Shown here piece by piece: positions 45,347 through 57,452 of a DNA stretch of 64,000 nucleotides. The number at the start of each line of letters is the position of its first letter. The first letter of the stretch is position 1. The notes beneath the pieces were generated by a model that saw nothing but the letters and a program-made list of their open reading frames with translations, did no database searches and was not told the DNA's origin. Source of the stretch: Prunus persica (taxonomy: Eukaryota; Streptophyta; Magnoliopsida; Rosales; Rosaceae). A program made the position numbers and the translations under genes. The stretch lies in contig NC_034015.1 in assembly GCF_000346465.2 (NCBI RefSeq), positions 6,224,029-6,288,028 on the forward strand. The letters are read 5' to 3'.

Positions 45347-46477
45347 GCAAAAATACCCTGGTCTGGTGCCTTCTTTAAATAACGTAAGACGCGAAGAGCT
45401 GCCTCTAGATGTGGCTTCCTTGGTTGGTGCATAAATTGACTAAGAATGTGCACTGAGTAGGTAATGTCTGGCCTTGTGATGGTAAGGTATATAAGACGCC
45501 CAACAAGTCGCCTATATTTGTGAAGGATCCTTGAGCAATTCACCGTCAGTTGGAGTCAATTTCAAGTTCTATTCCATTGGAAAGTTGACAAGTTTCGCAC
45601 CAAGTAGCCAGGCATCTTCAAGAATATCTAGTGTGTATTTTCGTTGAGAAATGGAAATTCCTTTCTTTGAACGGGCAACTTCCACTCCAAGAAAATACTT
45701 GAGATTTCCCAAGTCCTTTATTCGAAAACTGGTGTGAAGGAACTTTTTAAGGTCTTGTATGGCTTTGTCATCATTTCCTGTAATTATCATGTCATCAACA
45801 TAAATCAATACTAATGTAAATGATTCACCACATACACGAGTAAATAAGGAATAATCTGCCTTTGATTGGGTATAACCAGCACTCTGGATAGCAGTAGAAA
45901 ATTTAGAGAACCAATTACGAGATGCCTGCTTGAGGCCATACAATGACTTGTTGAGTCAACACACCATATTCGCCCCCTATCGAAGAAAACTAGGAGGAGG
46001 CAGCATATAGACTTCCTCATCCAAATCACCATGGAGGAAAGCATTTTGCACGTCTAGTTGGTGAAGGGACCAGCCACGAACAGTGGCAATGGAAAGCAAA
46101 CATTTGACAGTGACAAGTTTTGCAACTGGAGCAAATGTTTCCGTATAATCGAGGCCCTCTGTTTGAGTATATCCTTTTGCCACTAAACATGCTTTGTAGC
46201 GTTCAATTGTGCCATCTGAATGATACTTGATCTTATAGACCCATTTACTACCAATGGCATGTTTTCCAGAAGGCAGTGGAGTCATAGTCCAGGTATTATT
46301 GTGCTCAAGAGCCAAGTGCAAATGTGGTGGGTTCGACAGAGGTAGAAAGACGACTGAGAAAGCAACGGTGAGAAGATGACAAGTGATTATAGGAAATAAA
46401 ATTTGAGAGAGGGTGGTGTGTACCTGACCGTGAAGATGATGATGGGCCAAGGGGAGTAACACGAACCTGGGAGCCAT
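45337..46477 (-). pseudogene. Copia 2 reverse transcriptase, frame-broken
   Basis: Spread over frames 45977-46477 ([60 protein letters not shown]), 45569-45943 (MYGLKQASRNWFSKFSTAIQ, LIYVDDMIITGN active site) and 45337-45543 ([20 protein letters not shown]). Frameshifts lie near 45960 and 45560. Confidence 0.85.
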
Positions 46478-47256
46478 GATGGTGGTTGGCGGTCTCTTTG
46501 GCTACGACGTGGTGCAACTAGAGGAGTGGGATTGGATAAGGATCTGTCATGTTGGTCAGATTCGTTGGGTGGAGGTGATGTGTTTGGTTCAGGTTGAGTA
46601 ATAGGTGGTGTGTCAATGTATGAAGGTGATGGTGTTTCATGTGGTGGGCCAATATGTGTAGGTGGCGGTGTTTCAGGTTGTGTATGACTTGGGGTGTCTA
46701 GTGGTGGTATTGATGTAGAGTGGGAAGTAATGGCATCGTGAATAGGCAAAGGTAAACATAGATGTTCAAAATGATCAAGTTGGGTGTCACAAGGCAAGGT
46801 AGAAAATGGAAAATTTTGTTCATGAAAAACAACATCTCGGCTAGAGAAGAATGTCTTAGTTTGAAGGTCATATAGCTTATAGGCTTTTTGACCCAATGGA
46901 TACCCAACAAATATGCATTTTTTTGCTCGGGAATCAAACTTTGAAGAAGGTTTGGTATTGGTGGCATAGCATAAGCAACCAAAGACTCTTAAGTGGTGAT
47001 ATTGGGGTACTTATTTACGGAGCATTTCATATGGTGTTCTTTTGGAAAGCAAAAGGGTTGGTAAATGGTTGATAATATATGCAGCAGTTTGAATGCTTTC
47101 CCCCCAAAATTTTAAGGGAAGGTGTGCTTGAAAATGTAAGGCTTGTGCGACATTAAGGAGGTGGCGGTGTTTGCGCTCAACGACACCGTTTTGTTGGGGT
47201 GTAGAAGGACAAGAATGTTGGAAAATGATGCCCAAATCATTAAAGAAAGGACGCAT
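46387..47256 (-). pseudogene. Copia 2 integrase end and Pro/Thr-rich linker
   Basis: 47011-47256 gives the core end CPSTPQQNGVVERKHRHLLN and FWGESIQTAAYIINHLPT. 46387-46896 gives the integrase tail ([21 protein letters not shown]) and a proline-rich linker to RT. The frames are separated by stops around 46900-47010. Confidence 0.8.
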
Positions 47257-47304
47257 GGAAGTAAATTCACTCTCATTGTCTGAATGAACCTGTTTAACAT
47301 GACA

Positions 47305-48309
47305 TTAGAACTGTGTTCGCACGAAAGCAAAGAATGATTTTAATAGGCCCTGTGTTTCAGATTTAAATTGCATAAGATGAACCCATGTTTGACGAGAAAA
47401 ATCATCCACGATGGTTAAAAAATAACGAGCACCAGAGTGTGAATTAATGCGATGAGGTCCCCATATATCACAGTGTATCAAATCAAAGGGTGCAAGCGTA
47501 AAAATAGAACTTAAAGAAAATGATAGTCGAGTCTGTTTGGCCATTGGACAGATTTCACAATGAGAATTTAAATTGAAGGGAATACCATATACGGATTTGG
47601 ACAGAAATTGTAATGGGGCAGCAGAGGGGTGCCCAAGACGACGGTGCCACAAATCAGAATTGGTAGAGGTGGTATGTGCTGCAGGTGGCGGCTTAATATC
47701 CATGGGCTTGGTAAGATAATATAGGCCATTATGCTCCTTCCCTAGGCTAATCACCTTCTTCGTTGTTAGGTCCTGTAGAATACAAAATCCTGGGTGGAAA
47801 ATGACAGTGCAATGAAGATCACGAGTTATCTTACTCACTGAAAGCAAATTGACATTGAAGGAGGGAACAGAAAGGACATCTTTAATAACAAGGTCAGAAA
47901 TAATTTTCAAGGAACCAGTAGAAATTATATCAACACGTGATCCATTTGGCAACTCGACAGAAGAAGGATGTGATGCCGATGTATGCAAGAGATCAGGTGA
48001 TGATGTTATGTGGTTAGTGGCACCACTATCGATTATCCAATCCTTAGAACCTTGATGAAAAGAAGCAACATGACATTTGGAAATTGATGTACCTGTGACT
48101 TTTTCACAAAACTGAAATTTACCATCACGTAACATAGCCTTGATCTGATGGTATTCATGTGCTGTGAATTGAGGGATTCCATGGAAAGAATCCCCACTTT
48201 TGGAAGGAGTACCTTGCGCATTGTGTGCCAATGAGTGCATGCCTTCACAGTATGTGCAAAATAAGGATTTGCCTTTGATATCTCGAGACGTATTGTCGAC
48301 GCCCGTCAT
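47305..48309 (-). pseudogene. Copia 2 protease and integrase N-half
   Basis: CTYCEGMHSLAH is a damaged zinc knuckle. Protease has WIIDSGATNHIT; GAG_pre-integrase has LWHRRLGHPS; integrase has IHCDIWGPHR and FLTIVDDFSRQTWVH. The frame breaks at about 47305. The missing N-terminal gag means this element could move only with help. Confidence 0.85.
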
Positions 48310-48622
48310 CTTCGAAGTAAGTGTTGCAGCGGAATGGAATGAGGCTTAGAGTATCGAAAATCGATGCTCTGATACCATGTTAAAATTGGTAAAAGAGAAG
48401 AACTTGCAGAGAAATTTCTCTTGTGTTTTCATTGATATTTTAGCAAGCAGATACAAATCTTAAATACAAGAAAGGAAAAGCTGTACAAGTAAAGTTAACT
48501 AAACTTGTGCCTAAAGTCTTGCAACTGATTACAATCAGAATAATGGAAAGATTGCATAAGAGCAGATCCTACAATTATGGCTTGATTTAAACGTGACTAA
48601 AGAGATTTGCTGATTCTCAATA

Positions 48623-49646
48623 GGCACTTAGAGATTTCTCTCCTTTTGAGATCTACCTTTTGACCGAATGCGAGATAGAGAGATTCGTGCGATAAAGACA
48701 GACGAGCAACAGAGAGAGAAATTCGCAAGAGTTGTGAGAGGAGAGAGCATAGACGAGAGAAGAGAGAAGGGAGAGAAACAAGCTCAGAATCGATGAGCTC
48801 AAGAAAGGAAAATCAAAAGAGGAAGATGCTTTGAGAAGTATGCATAATCTTGCCATCAACACCCTCAGAACTTGCCGTCCTTCTTGCCATTGGGCGGTTG
48901 CTTTCTTTTCATTGAGCTAAGCAACCCACAACAACCAGTTTGCCAGTTTTATAGGTGGTTTTTTTTACACTTTATTCTGGACCATTTGATCAAATAATTC
49001 GAATCTGACGATTCAAAAGTTCATGTATCGATACTTTGATGTATATTAGAATTTTCGCTTTCGTAACTGCGTGATTCGAAATGCGGTTGCTCCAACAGGT
49101 TTTATGTTGTCCACCCTGCTACTGCAGACATGATAAAACTCAATATAACACAAATGTATATTGGTAAGGAAGATGGCGTTAAATCAATACAGCTTTTAGG
49201 ATATATATATATATATAAGATTGAGGAAATCAACTGTAACTTTCATATACACTTTGCAGCTATTAAATACACATAGGAATAACAAACACTTGTTTGAAAT
49301 CCTAACAGATAAAGCACTTCGAAACTATCTCCTAACTCTAAGGAACAGCTATGCAAACTAGAGAAACTAACGGGCTAAGATTATCTGTACAGTGAATTCA
49401 AAAATAAGTAAACTAACGAACTGATACAAGTTGTTACAATCCTCTGATAATATAGCCTTTTCCAAAAATGGGTTTACTGGGTTGATGACCAAAAGGTTTT
49501 GGGCAGACAAAGGCTAGAGTTACTCATGCTTTCCTTTTGTTCCCAATTTTGATAAAATTTGCTAGAGATGAATCTGGATGTCTTTCATATGAATTCATTT
49601 ACTTGTAGCAAATATTTAGTCAGATCAGTTAGAGTTTAATACCTTC
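48623..49646. other. Intergenic; possible second gyrB scrap
   Basis: No ORF of interest. At about 49070-49125 a short stretch (TGCGGTTGCTCCAACAGG and TTTTATGTTGTCCACCC) resembles the 29900-29945 part of the gyrase B pseudogene with a handful of differences. A TA dinucleotide run lies at 49200-49216. Confidence 0.35.
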
Positions 49647-50099
49647 TGTTAATACCAGAATCAGTGACCAATAAGAGTTAAGCACGTGGACAATGCGTGG
49701 CATTGGCAGGGAAGCCCTTGGCACCCAAGCCTGCCGATCGTACGGTTAAAGCACAAATCGCCCATTGGACACGTGGGTCATCTACAGTGAATATGTCCCA
49801 CATCGAAATTCAATACAACATGCACACCTCCCAAGGTTTATAAAAAGGGGCACAAGTCCCAAAATGGGGGTAATCTGAACTTTCGGCATACTGCCTCTAG
49901 ATCTGTTCAATTCATTAACTAAATCCGTACTTACATAAGTATCGGAGAGCCTTCGGCCGGTACCACACCGGTGCCTTAGGACTTACTGAGGGGACCCTTG
50001 TTTTGTAGGATCACGCCCCAACGGAGCCCAGGACATCCCGAAGGCCCATACATCACTAAGTTGAGCCCAAAAGTGCCGAACCACTTTTTCGCATAAACA
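49647..50099 (+). mobile_element. Solo LTR, 453 bp, with CCTTC target duplication
   Basis: TGTTAATACC...CATAAACA flanked by CCTTC on both sides (49642-49646 and 50100-50104). It contains a TATA-like TTTATAAAAAGG (about 49838) and a downstream GGTACCACACCGGTGCC block typical of plant LTR transcripts, so transcription would run on the plus strand. No internal region is attached. Confidence 0.72.
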
Positions 50100-50288
50100 C
50101 CTTCTTATGTTTTAGGTGGTGTACAATAGACTATCAAGGGCCACTAGTAATCTAGTCCAAATTTTTTCCAACTTAACAATCTAAGTCTAATATTGTGAGT
50201 AGAATTAGACTCCATGGACTCATCCAGGTTGTCCATCTATTGGTTTGGGGAAAATGGCTGGATGTAGAGGTTGATAGGGTGGTGGGTT

Positions 50289-50293
<5 letters not shown>

Positions 50294-50325
<32 letters not shown>
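50294..50325. repeat. (GA)n microsatellite
   Basis: About 15 uninterrupted GA units following GTTGTTGGA. Confidence 0.95.
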
Positions 50326-50328
<3 letters not shown>

Positions 50329-50619
50329 TGGTAGAGATTAGTGCATGTGGTAGATTGTGATATTATCTGACCACGTCTAGTAGTTACTGAAATTGCTACT
50401 TTCAACTTCAAAGTCATTATCTGGCTGAATTGCTGATGTGGGGTTGAATTATTTACCCCACAACTTACTCAAATTGACTTGGAAGTCTTTGCATGCATGA
50501 TCGTCGTGTATCATTGACTTTAGAACTCTTTATTTTTCTTTATCAGACTAGGAAAAATTCGTTTAAAGTTCGCACAATTTCTATAGGTAGGGACGTGATT
50601 ATGGAAAATTTTCGTTCTT

Positions 50620-52190
50620 GTTAGTGTGTCTGCGACGGCAAATAATTTCGAACAACCATCTGAATTCTCATTTACTCCTATATATTGACAGGATCCGTTT
50701 CGAATTTCTCAAAATCTGAGACGAATTCTGTAGAAATTCTCAACATCACCCCGATGTCGGGCCCACTTCTAAAACTATATCTTTTTTTCCCAAAAAGAAA
50801 TAAGGGTACAAAACTTTCTACAGAAATTTCGGCAGATTCTCCCCTGTAAATTGAACATTGCCCAAAATTTCAACCTGCATAAAACGCATTTTATATCCAC
50901 AACTGGCAGCACGCACAATATAATTTCATGCAATTCATATAAACGGCCTTCGGCCTTCTAATAATTCGCAATGAAACCACTAATAAATTCTAAACACAAT
51001 TATAAACGCCAAATGCGATTTCCATCATCTGAATTCCCAATTATTAAACATACAAAATTTAAACCTCCTAACAAGACTGCATCTTATTTTTCACCTAAAT
51101 TTCAGGACCAACAACAAGGTTCGAACTAATCTCCATAAAACAACATGACTAACATTTAGTCTGCAGCTGCACCTAGTAACCTTAGGCTGCCTACGTACCC
51201 TTACTGAGGGATCAAGTCACACGTAGTTCTTTCCTAAAACCAAATTCCACACATAGGCAATACCTTTATTCATTTCTCTGTATTTCACATTATCTCCCCA
51301 TACGCCGGTACTACCAACACCACGTATGGGGTCTGTCAACACGCCGGATAACCTACCCCACGTGGGACCTAACTTTCACAGGGTAGTACTTGTAGTGTAA
51401 CCAAAATCCGGAGAGGTACCTAGGGTAGTGCGTATAGCACTTCAAACTGACATTCTAAGCTTTTTCCATACATTTATACCTATATTTAAATATATAAGTT
51501 ACTCTAGTATTGTATAAACCTCAACATCATCCCAAGTACCCCACACATCACTGATACTTTACCAACAATGCTAAATTAACTATTAATTATAAAAATGGTT
51601 TTAAATAAACCATTAAATTTATATGCCTAACAATTTCATTAGCAACCATGCTATTCATTTAAAAATAAGGTCCGAGAGTTTCCTACAATAATAATTAAAC
51701 ACTCAAAAAATCTCAACCTAGTCAACATGCCTCAACAATGCTCAAGACCTGTTACTAGGGTCATTATAATCCTCCTAGGAAGGTAAAATTATCTCGAAAA
51801 ACTCAAGGTCAACCAAGGGTCAAACTACCCACACTTGGTCAAACGGGCCCACAAGGCCCACGACCTCCAAATTCCCATCCGAAAGTTCCTATGGGTTCTA
51901 CAAGGTATAGGACACTCGTCCTGCAAGTTTGGTCCAGATCGGACGGTCAGATCGCTCACGATCGCATGAAACTGACGGTTATTATAAAACATAAACTTTA
52001 AATTAATAAATCAGACCATCCGAGGCTTCGATTCACGATCTGTGAAATCCTACACAATCCTAGAAATACCTAGATTAACATATATTAAATTCGAGACCTT
52101 CCAACAGTCCCAACCTATCAAATCCGGATAACGCACATTGTTGATTTGACTTCAAACCGCTTCGAAGGCCCAGTCCCACTCTGGTCCTCA
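50620..52190. repeat. LTR-like remnant upstream of the receptor pseudogene
   Basis: Noncoding. AAATTTCGGCAGATTCTCCCC (about 50825) and the CACGTATGGGG / CCCCACGTGGG blocks near 51320-51365 resemble chromovirus (Tekay-type) LTRs as I remember them. Clear ends and a target duplication were not found. It directly precedes the first readable codons of the receptor gene and probably truncated it. Confidence 0.35.
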
Positions 52191-52196
52191 AACATT

Positions 52197-53479
52197 ACCT
52201 GGCTGCATATCTTAGAGATAATCTATTTTCAAGGCCAATTCCTCATAACATTGGTCAAGTGATGCCCAATTTGACATATCTAGACATTTCTAAGAACTCT
52301 TTGAGTGGAAGCATTCCCCTATCCTTTGGTAATTTAAGCCAATTAGAATTCATGTTTATCTCAAATAACCACTTGTCTGGTGAGGTTCCTCATTTTTGGA
52401 ACAATATACCATTGTTGTTTATTGTAGACATGTCAGACAACAATCTCTCTGGTACAATCCCCGGATCCTTAGGCTCTCTTACTTTACTCATGTTCTTGAT
52501 CCTCTCTAGCAACAACTTTTCAGGTAAAGTCCCTTCTTTTAAAAACTGTACTTACCTGAATATTCTTGATCTTGGTGATAACAAGTTTTCTGGATGATTC
52601 TGGCTTCCATCGGAGAAAACATGCCATGTTTACAGATTCTAAGCTTGAGGTCCAACTCATTTACTGGAAGCATCCCTTTAAAATTATGTGGCCTTCCCAC
52701 TCTCCATATATTGGACCTCTCACACAATAATCTTTCTGGAAATATTCCCTAATGCTAGGTAACTTGAGCGGCTTGAAATCTGATTACATATACGAAGATA
52801 CAGAAGCCTACAGTTACCAGGGAACACTGGAGGTGGTGTCAAAAGGAAAAATGCTTGTATATGACTCCATCCTTTACCTTGTTAATAGCATTGATCTCTC
52901 GGACAATAACTTGTCAGAGAGATGCCTGTGGGGATAACAAGCCTAATAAAGTTGGGCACCTTAAATTTGTCCATGAATCATTTGATCGGAAATATCCAAG
53001 TAAATATTGGAAACTTGAGGTCTATAGAAACTCTTGATCTATCAATGAACAAACTTTCAGGTTCAATTCCACAGAGCATGGTTTCTTTAACATTTTTGAA
53101 TCATCTGAACCTATCATACAATAACTTGTCCGGGAAAATTCCAACGGGTAACCAGTTTCAGACCTTTGTTGACCCATCAATTTATGAGGGCAATGCTGGT
53201 CTTAGCTGTTGTCCATTACCAACTGGTTGCCAAGACAAGGAAGAAGCACCTCAAGTTCCAAGTGGAGATGGAGGAGAGGATGATGACATTAAACTTGAAA
53301 ACCTACAGTTCGTCATCAGCGTGGTGATTGGTTTCTGTGCAGGGTTTTGGGGAGTTTTTGGGACTTTGGCCATGAAGAGGTCTTGGAGACATGCCTATTT
53401 TCACTTCCTTGACAAAGTGAAAGATGTTGTCCTTGATTTTGTCTCAGCCATTTGTACTTATCTGCGGAAAAGATCATAG
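52197..53479 (+). pseudogene. Receptor-like protein (LRR-TM, Cf/HcrVf type), 5'-truncated and frame-broken
   Basis: Leucine-rich repeats of the plant extracellular type (LTYLDISKNSLSGSIPLSFG, NIPLLFIVDMSDNNLSGTIP) run to a stop at about 52597. A shifted frame continues (LHILDLSHNNLSGNIP), then a YQGTLEVVSKGKML island and more repeats from 52922, a NQFQTFVDPSIYEGNAGL cap, an acidic segment, a transmembrane helix (FVISVVIGFCAGFWGVFGTL) and a short basic tail ending RKRS at 53479 with no kinase. Such proteins sense microbial or developmental signals at the plasma membrane through partner kinases. At least three frame breaks and loss of the N-terminal half make it nonfunctional. Confidence 0.85.
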
Positions 53480-54468
53480 GGCACAGAACAAGCTGCAAAT
53501 GTGAAGGCATATATGTATGCAAGCAAATAAAGCAATGTTTAGTATTGTCCTTTACAAATTTCGAAGTTGGTTGTAATATGCATTTATACTTGTATGTGTT
53601 GTGCTACAAGCACCAAGCCTTAAGGAAATAATTCTTAAATACATTTCAAAATTGATAAATTTCTACTGGAGCAAGTGCTGCTAACCCAAGGATAATAACA
53701 GAAAATAAATATAAAAACAAGAAAAGAAAATATTTAAGGTTCATAATTTCCTTCTCTATTGTTCTTTGTGCTGTGAGTGTTATTGGGTGTATTTGGTGCT
53801 TTGGCTTGTGAGGTTGCTAAACACTTTGTAAACATCCTCATTTTTTTTATAATGGATGTGTTTGCACATGCTGCTCTAGGACATACCCCAGTTATACTTG
53901 TGGCGAGGTTCCTCACAATCACACCCAAACAAAAACAAACAAACAACCTAAGTCTCTAAGCCGCACAGTAGATAGCCAAATAGAGATACGGCTCATTCCG
54001 TATTGTATTTCACTAATTCAAACTGTCTATTTTGTAGATGCCCTTTCAAAGATCATCTCTACAAAAAATCATTTGAATCCGATATCATTTGACCACTCAA
54101 TTAAATTATTGAAATTTTAGTACTTTCATGAAGCACCGTATTCATTGATTTTGTAGGACACAATTGAACATCGAAACGGTTTTCGATTTGTCTAATTTTT
54201 TGCAAGAATGATCTATAAATATGTAGACTTTAAAAATCGATGGTTTGGATCGTTGAAAAAAAATTCTTAGGGGACCTTAAAGGGTGTCCCTCAAATAAAA
54301 TTATTTGAAAGATCCCTCAATAGAAGGGGACTAAATATATAATATAGGTTTGGAAGCAATAAAGGGAAATAGAAGTAATAAAAATAAGTTAAAAAACCAA
54401 AACCAAACAAAGAATAATAATATATACTTGAATTTCTGCATGACTTGTACTTTACTAGAGGAAACTTT
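53480..54468. other. Receptor pseudogene 3' flank, no gene
   Basis: 53567-53735 is the duplicate of 27549-27690. The rest is AT-rich with no supported ORF, up to the CACTA terminus; the three bases before it are TTT, the probable left copy of its target duplication. Confidence 0.6.
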
Positions 54469-55567
54469 CACTACTACAAAAAGTGAAAAAGACGACCAGA
54501 AAACAACGACGGTCTAAGTGAAAACCGTCGTGGTTTATAAAAAGACGACGGTTCTAAAAACACCGTCGTGTAATACAACCTTAGACAACTAAAAAATGGA
54601 GATTCAAATGGCTGTTCAAAAACAACGACGTACATAATTAAACAACCGACGTCTATTTGAAACAGATTTCCGCAGTGTAAAATCAATGCCAACAAAGAAC
54701 GGCAGAAGTTATGAATCGACCGACGTAGAAAGTAAAGACGACGATTTCAATAAAAACTGCCGTTTTTACTCATAAAATAACACGACGAGGTTTTCGTATA
54801 AGACGCCGTATAATTACAAACAAATCCACGGCTTTAAAATACAAAATATCGCCGTATTAAATTAATTTACAACGACGGAAAATATAAATATATCGACGTC
54901 ATTCTCGTATAGTTCTACGACGTTATCTTTAAATCGTACAATAAAATTTAACGTCGTATTTATTCATTTTATACGTCGTACCTTTAATTTTAACGGTCGT
55001 CTTAATAAGAATTTTTGTTAACAATTTTTTTCTTTGATTTTCTTATCCTACGTCGGTAGATCTACTTAATGACAAGAATTGAAATAACCACGACGGTTTA
55101 TATAGAACACCGCCGACATAATCAGATTTGTGTGAGATCCCAAGGGTTACGAAATCTTACCAGATGGAACTCTGTTCCACATCATAATCTTAACAGGATG
55201 ACACAGATTTGCAAATATTGCGTCGTGTTAGTTTACAAATTCTAGAACATTAATTTCCCTCATTTTAAATTTCCTCGGGAAAGAAAAATTTATTTATCAC
55301 GCTTTGTAATTGAAAACTAAAACTGAAAGAATACGGGAAAAAAAACTCTATTTATAATTTAAAAATAAAATCCACGTCGGTTGTAGTACACTTAACGACG
55401 TTTAACAAAATAATCTGCGTCGGTAATTATAAATCTACCGCCATCTTACCTTAATATAGACGACGAGAAAAGACGACGGTAGAACAGAAAACCGCCGTTG
55501 TTTCAGTTTCTTTAACAGTTTGGTCCTTTATCTTTCTGCAGGACTTGTATAGTTCAAAGCATTGACA

Positions 55568-55985
55568 ATGTCTTCATCATATCTCCCAGCAACTACTGAT
55601 TCAATTGCTCATGCTTTAGAGGCCATCTGAAGCTATTTCTATTCTTTATCGCATTCTTGAAACCCATCTTCTTCTTCTGAAGCTCTACGGATAAAGGAAG
55701 AGGCTATCACAAATCCGACGGATCTTCTTAGGCAAGAAAATCAAGCAGAGGATCAGGCACATCTGATCTTCAGATTTCCCTGAGAAGCGAACTTTCCTTC
55801 GACAGCGAGTGGAGGCCAGGCTTGCATCTCTTTTGATGGAAAGCAAGGAGTATTCAGAAGCACTAAGTGTCCTATCAGGCTTGATCAAGGAAGTGAGAAG
55901 GCTAGTTGACAAGCTTCTTCTTGTGGACATATATTTGATGCGAGTAAGCTCAATTTCTCTTTGAGAAAGACATCCAAATTATTGT
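55568..55985 (+). pseudogene. Captured RPN6 (26S proteasome subunit) fragment in CACTA copy C
   Basis: ATG at 55568 opens MSSSYLPATTDSIAHALEA, then a stop. SSSSEALRIKEEAITN follows in another frame, and EKRTFLRQRVEARLASLLME, EVRRL.DKLLLVDI and a decayed KLHFSLR-like block follow after an internal deletion of roughly 60 RPN6 residues. The order matches RPN6/PSMD11. Flanking DNA is dense in CGACG motifs; the fragment itself has almost none. Confidence 0.82.
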
Positions 55986-56374
55986 CTTTGAGACGTGAGA
56001 GACTGAGAGAGGAAGAACTTGGAACCTTAAATGTAAACCGAAAATGAATGAAAGCGACAAATTTATAGAATAAATTTTTAAAACCAACGGCGGTCCTTAC
56101 AAAAAAACCGCCGTTTAAATTGTAAAATCAACGTCGGTATTATCGACGTATATTACAGAAATCCACGTCGGTAAATTAATAAAAACGACGTGTTAAATAA
56201 TCTACCATGACGCGAGTTATTACTTATGTACTTTAATTTTTGAGTTTACTACGACGGTACCTACAACACTACTGTCGTATTTATTTACCACGTCCGAAGT
56301 TAAATGTACCGTCGTATTTGGTAATTTATACGTCGTAGTTATATGTAACCGCCGTATTATTTTTTTGAAATGGT

Positions 56375-56580
56375 TTTATATGTAAGCAACTTTTCGTCTA
56401 CCTGACATACACATGCGCTATTTCCAAACCCGATTAAAAAGTTCAATCTCCCAGAGAAAACTTTTAGACTTTTTTCCTTGTCAGAGCACTGTCAGAGTAT
56501 CTCATCGTCTTCCTCTCGTCTTCTTCGTCGTCTCTGAACTTAAACATAATCTTCCTCTTGCTTTCATTGCACGCAAAAGG
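56375..56580 (+). promoter_or_regulatory. Putative promoter and untranslated first exon of CACTA gene 1, copy C
   Basis: TTTATATG at 56375-56382, then a leader rich in TCTTC and TCGTC, then the donor AAAAG|GTAAGC at 56580. The acceptor TTGCAG at 57433-57438 leads into the coding exon. The region is better conserved between copies than the surrounding introns. Confidence 0.45.
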
Positions 56581-57452
56581 TAAGCTTTCATTTTCACTAT
56601 TTTGGTTGCTGTTTTGCATGCTCATACGTTTTTTGTTTGAAAAATCTTTTTACCTTTTTTCTGGCCAAAATCATTTTACTTCTTTCCAAGTTCGATAAAA
56701 TATACAGACAAAGAGGGAAAGTTTCCAACTTTGAAGACAACTACCTCAACTAAATAAGACGACGGTAGCTTCTTATGTACGTGGTTAAATATGTAGACCA
56801 CGACGGTTCGTCAGTCGTTCTAGCGTCGTCTGAAAATTGACAAAGTTGTTTTTAAAATTATAGTCTTTTTTTTATTTGCTTGTTTAATAGCAGGTTTGAT
56901 TTCTCTGAACAATGGTTTTTGTTTTTCCCTAATTTGATAAAATATAAAGAAAAAGAAAGTAGGGTTGGTATCTAATATAGACGACAGTATCTTATTGTTT
57001 TACGTCGTGTGAATGTTAATACCACGACGTCATATTAAAATACCGTCGTCTATATAAGATTCCAAAACTTTCTTTCTTGGCCTTGTATTTTATCAAATTA
57101 GAAAACAAAAACCATGGTTCAGAAAAATCAAATCTGCAATCAAACATTCACAGAGAAAGAAAGAAGGGTTTTGGATCCTTATATAGACGACGGTATATTA
57201 CTATTGACGTCGTGTGAACATCAATACCACGACGTTATATAAATATTTCGTCGTTTATAGTTAATTATCACGTCGTTTATAGTTAATTATTTCGTCGTTG
57301 TTTAATTACCTTGGTTTTAAACATTTATTACGTCTGAGATTATTTCATTGCGTCGTTTAAAATCATATCATACGTCGTATTTTATTAATAACTGTCGTTT
57401 GTGTTCTTAATCTTTTCCTGAAATATTTTCACTTGCAGTTTTGTCTGTAAAA

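Larger units (their letters stand above)
43561..48622 (-). mobile_element. Ty1/Copia retrotransposon 2, gag-deleted, containing a piece of Copia 3
   Basis: Matching LTRs of about 245 bases (43561-43805 and 48378-48622) and a primer site TGGTATCAGAGC (complement of 48366-48377). The flanks (GAAGA on the left, GGCAC on the right) do not match, so no target duplication is visible. Most of gag is missing: coding sequence starts at 48309 only about 60 bases from the primer site, and begins near the zinc-knuckle/protease region. The RNase H region is split by a plus-strand Copia fragment (44306-45346). Confidence 0.88.

Noticed and set aside
48653..48862. Ser/Leu-rich ORF MLMARLCILLKASSSFDFPF
   Set aside because: Low-complexity GAGA-rich DNA read in antisense; no support for a gene.
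55685..55930. 81-codon minus-strand ORF (also at 4500-4901 and 23876-24277), conserved in all three copies
   Set aside because: It is the antisense of the captured RPN6 fragment; conservation is explained by the host sequence and shared descent.
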